DNA of 8,077 bases from Lentisphaeria bacterium UBA1829 (GTDB lineage Bacteria > Verrucomicrobiota > Lentisphaeria > Victivallales > UBA1829), in assembly GCA_002338895.1 (NCBI GenBank), contig DDJH01000194.1, positions 1 to 8,077 on the forward strand. The letters run 5' to 3'. Positions within the stretch are counted from its first letter, which is position 1. Every line of letters begins with the position of its first letter. A program made the translations under genes and the position numbers. The notes under the pieces are model-generated. The model was not told the DNA's origin. It saw only the letters and a list, made by a program, of their open reading frames with translations, and made no database searches. This document shows positions 6,191 to 8,077 of this stretch, one piece after another.

Positions 6191-6946
6191 ATGCCGTCAC
6201 TGAAAGACATGAGAGAAAAGGCACAGGAAGCCGGACTGATGAAGCTGGATCGTCTGATCAAGACCCGTCAGCACATTCCCGACACGGAGTTTCCGATTCC
6301 GGTCCGCGAACTGTGCGAACGCTATGAGAAGCTCTACACGGGCTGCATCAACGATGTGATGCGGGAGCTCTGCCTTCTGAACCAGAATCTGCCGTCCGAC
6401 ATTATGCCGCTGCGGGACGACATGGTCGTCTGCGGCGAGGCGTTCACGGTCAAAAGCGCCCCGAACTGCATGATCGAAGGCGAAATGACCTTCCGCGCAC
6501 AGATGCTCGACGATATGAAGCCCGAGGGCCTTGTCGTCTGGGATACCTCCAGCGACACGGAAGCCTCCCTCTGGGGCGGCGTGATGACCGCCACCGCCAT
6601 CACCAAGAAGATCCGCGGCGCCGTGATCGCCGGAGGCATCCGCGACACCAAGCAGATCCTGGATCAGAAATTCCCCATCTTCTATCGTTACCGCACCAGC
6701 AACGGCTCCCTGGGCCGCTGCATGATCACCCACTATCAGGTTCCGATCAAGGTCGGGAAAGTCACCGTCCGTCCGGGCGACATCATTTTCGGCGACATCG
6801 ACGGCGTTCTCTGCATCCCGCGTGAAATCGCCTATGATGTCCTCCTCCGCGCGGAAGCCATCCAGCGCAACGAGGTCGATATCTTCGACTGGGTCCACAG
6901 CGGCGACACCATTCAGGAAATCATCGCAAAGGGCGGATACTTCTGA
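6191..6946 (+). CDS. RraA-family protein (class II pyruvate-type aldolase/decarboxylase-like)
   Basis: The product has 251 residues with the RraA fold (often misnamed dimethylmenaquinone methyltransferase). Diagnostic pieces are the core entry about 45-60 (YEKLYTGCINDVM), WGGVMTATA (128-136) at the GELL-type position, GAVIAGGIRD (143-152) with the R151-D152 pair that binds substrate and divalent metal in HMG/CHA aldolases, and GDIDGVLCIP (201-210). The Glu/Asp of the usual GEL/GDL turn is Gly here. There are about 40 extra N-terminal residues relative to the smallest members. Family activities include retro-aldol cleavage of 4-hydroxy-2-oxo acids to pyruvate and oxaloacetate decarboxylation; E. 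coli RraA instead inhibits RNase E. Next to a sugar-acid dehydratase an aldolase acting on a 2-keto-3-deoxy acid is the natural inference. AAGGAG (6177-6182) is 8 nt before the ATG. The 124-bp gap upstream holds only weak dyads, including CGCCGGCG at 6120-6127. Confidence 0.88.
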   Translation: MPSLKDMREKAQEAGLMKLDRLIKTRQHIPDTEFPIPVRELCERYEKLYTGCINDVMRELCLLNQNLPSDIMPLRDDMVVCGEAFTVKSAPNCMIEGEMTFRAQMLDDMKPEGLVVWDTSSDTEASLWGGVMTATAITKKIRGAVIAGGIRDTKQILDQKFPIFYRYRTSNGSLGRCMITHYQVPIKVGKVTVRPGDIIFGDIDGVLCIPREIAYDVLLRAEAIQRNEVDIFDWVHSGDTIQEIIAKGGYF

Positions 6947-6979
6947 TTCCCCCTGACAGTAAGAAAGGTTTGCAGTATC

Positions 6980-8077
6980 ATGACCGAATACAAATACACC
7001 GGCATGTCCGTCGAAGAACAGAATCGCCAGATGAGCGAAGGCTACTGGAATTTCTGGAACTCCGACGTTCAGACCGCCATCGACCGCGACATCGAAGCCA
7101 ACCGGAAAGCCGACGCCTTCTTCAAGCCCGCCGGACTGCCTCCCGGAGCCGACGTCAAAGTGGAACAGATCAAAAGCGAATTCATCTTCGGCGCCCACAT
7201 CTTCAACTTCGACCAGCTCGGCACCGACGAACGCAACCGCCGCTACAAAGAACTCTACGGCTCTCTCTTCAACTCCGCAACGATCGCATTCTACTGGAAG
7301 CAGTTTGAAATGGAAGAGGGCAAACCCCGCTTCCGCGCAGAGTATCGCGACACCGCCGACTTCTGGAATCACTGCTCCGATCCGAAGCATCAGCCGCACT
7401 GGCGGAGACCCGCAACCGATCCGGTTGTGAAGTTCTGTCTGGACAAGGGGATCCGTCTGCACGGTCACACCCTCGTCTGGGGCAACAACACCTGGCAGAT
7501 TCCCGACTGGCTGATGGCGAAAATGCCTCTGGAGTGCCTCAAAGACGCCAGACTCGACCGAAATCCCAAGAACGGGCAGTACCTTGCCGATGCAACCGCA
7601 TTCGGCCTTGCCTCCCTTACGGCGGAAGAGTTCGCGGACCGCTATCCGGAGTTTGTCACCGAAATCAACACCCGGATGGCAAAACGCATTCTGGAGATCG
7701 CTCTGCGCTACGGAAATCAGGTTGACAGCTGGGATGTGGTCAACGAAAGCGCCGGCGATTTCGGAAAAGGCAACATGATCCCCGGCTCCCGGTTCTGCAA
7801 GAGCTGGTACGGTCCCATGCCGGGCGACTACACATACCGCGGATTCAAAATCGCCGAAAGTGTCTTCCCCGCAAAGGCCAGACTCAACATCAACGACTAC
7901 AACATGAGCGACGATTACCTGAACCAGGTTCGCGATCTGCGCGCCCGCGGCTGCAAAATCGACATCATGGGAGCCCAGATGCATCTCTTCAATCCGCAGA
8001 CCTGTCTGGACATTGCCGCCGGCGTCTCCGACGTGGAATCGCCCGCCCGGGTCCGCGAGAAATTCGCCCGTCTGGAA
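6980..8077 (+). CDS. GH10-family glycoside hydrolase (endo-xylanase-like), C-terminus beyond window
   Basis: The first 366 residues are visible and the frame is open at the right edge. The barrel shows GHTLVW (162-167), the acid/base E256 in WDVVNE (251-256) and H335 in GAQMH; the nucleophile TE motif lies past the window. As in the other GH10 gene here, ENxMKW is absent and replaced by ATIAFYWKQFE (100-110), followed by the shared GKPRF (114-118), so the two are paralogues of one subclade. Unlike its neighbour it keeps GHTLVW and carries a long insert (about 172-235) before the acid/base strand. No signal peptide or membrane segment is seen (start MTEYKYTGMS), so it is probably cytoplasmic. 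AAAGG (6964-6968) is 11 nt upstream of the ATG, and the gap to the RraA-type gene is only 33 bp, indicating one transcript. Codons are strongly C-ending, as in the RraA-type gene, suggesting high expression. Confidence 0.9.
   Translation, partial: MTEYKYTGMSVEEQNRQMSEGYWNFWNSDVQTAIDRDIEANRKADAFFKPAGLPPGADVKVEQIKSEFIFGAHIFNFDQLGTDERNRRYKELYGSLFNSATIAFYWKQFEMEEGKPRFRAEYRDTADFWNHCSDPKHQPHWRRPATDPVVKFCLDKGIRLHGHTLVWGNNTWQIPDWLMAKMPLECLKDARLDRNPKNGQYLADATAFGLASLTAEEFADRYPEFVTEINTRMAKRILEIALRYGNQVDSWDVVNESAGDFGKGNMIPGSRFCKSWYGPMPGDYTYRGFKIAESVFPAKARLNINDYNMSDDYLNQVRDLRARGCKIDIMGAQMHLFNPQTCLDIAAGVSDVESPARVREKFARLE

Noticed and set aside
6197..7984. A 595-codon minus-strand open frame covering the RraA-type and second GH10 genes
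   Set aside because: The plus strand carries clear RraA and GH10 motifs with good ribosome-binding sites. The antisense frame stays open because strongly C-ending sense codons rarely create stops on the other strand; its V/A/D/G-rich translation has no recognisable motif.

Overview
The window is from a bacterial genome and reads as a carbohydrate and sugar-acid catabolism locus. It is moderately GC-rich with C/G-ending codons in most genes. There are no RNA genes, CRISPR arrays or insertion sequences. Two non-secreted GH10-like proteins sit beside an enolase-superfamily dehydratase, an RraA-fold protein, a PF12831-type FAD oxidoreductase and a GntR/LacI-type regulator. I associate this mix with Lentisphaerota (Victivallis-like), Planctomycetota/Verrucomicrobiota or some Bacteroidota. 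That assignment is an impression from gene content; there is no marker gene to prove it.

Layout. Positions 1-2290 are read leftward: a GntR-type regulator (2290-1247), a doubtful 62-residue ORF (1250-1062), then an FAD-dependent oxidoreductase running off the left edge (1062-1). The three reading frames overlap as ATGA/TGATG junctions, so they form one transcript. Positions 2291-2481 are an AT-rich divergent control region with one convincing sigma70-type promoter per strand (TTGACA-17-CATAAT leftward, TTGAAT-17-TATAGT rightward) and several short inverted or direct repeats that could be operators.

Positions 2482-8077 are read rightward: an IclR-family regulator, a mandelate-racemase-subgroup enolase-superfamily enzyme, a GH10-like glycosidase, an RraA-family (class II aldolase-like) protein, and a second GH10-like glycosidase cut by the right edge. 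Gaps are 81, 102, 124 and 33 bp with no canonical intrinsic terminator, so this is probably one operon, possibly with processing or attenuating hairpins at 3223-3261 and 4661-4688.

Working model (inference). Imported xylan-type or acidic oligosaccharides are cut in the cytoplasm by the two GH10-like enzymes. A released sugar is oxidised to a sugar acid, possibly by the FAD enzyme. The enolase-superfamily protein dehydrates it to a 2-keto-3-deoxy acid, and the RraA-fold protein cleaves that to pyruvate plus an aldehyde. This resembles a non-phosphorylative (Dahms-type) pentose route built from unusual families. The most notable features are an enolase-superfamily protein with perfect metal-ligand and His-Asp dyad spacing but a roughly 60-residue extra segment and an atypical DHxGH motif, and a pair of divergent GH10 paralogues that have both lost the usual ENxMKW motif.
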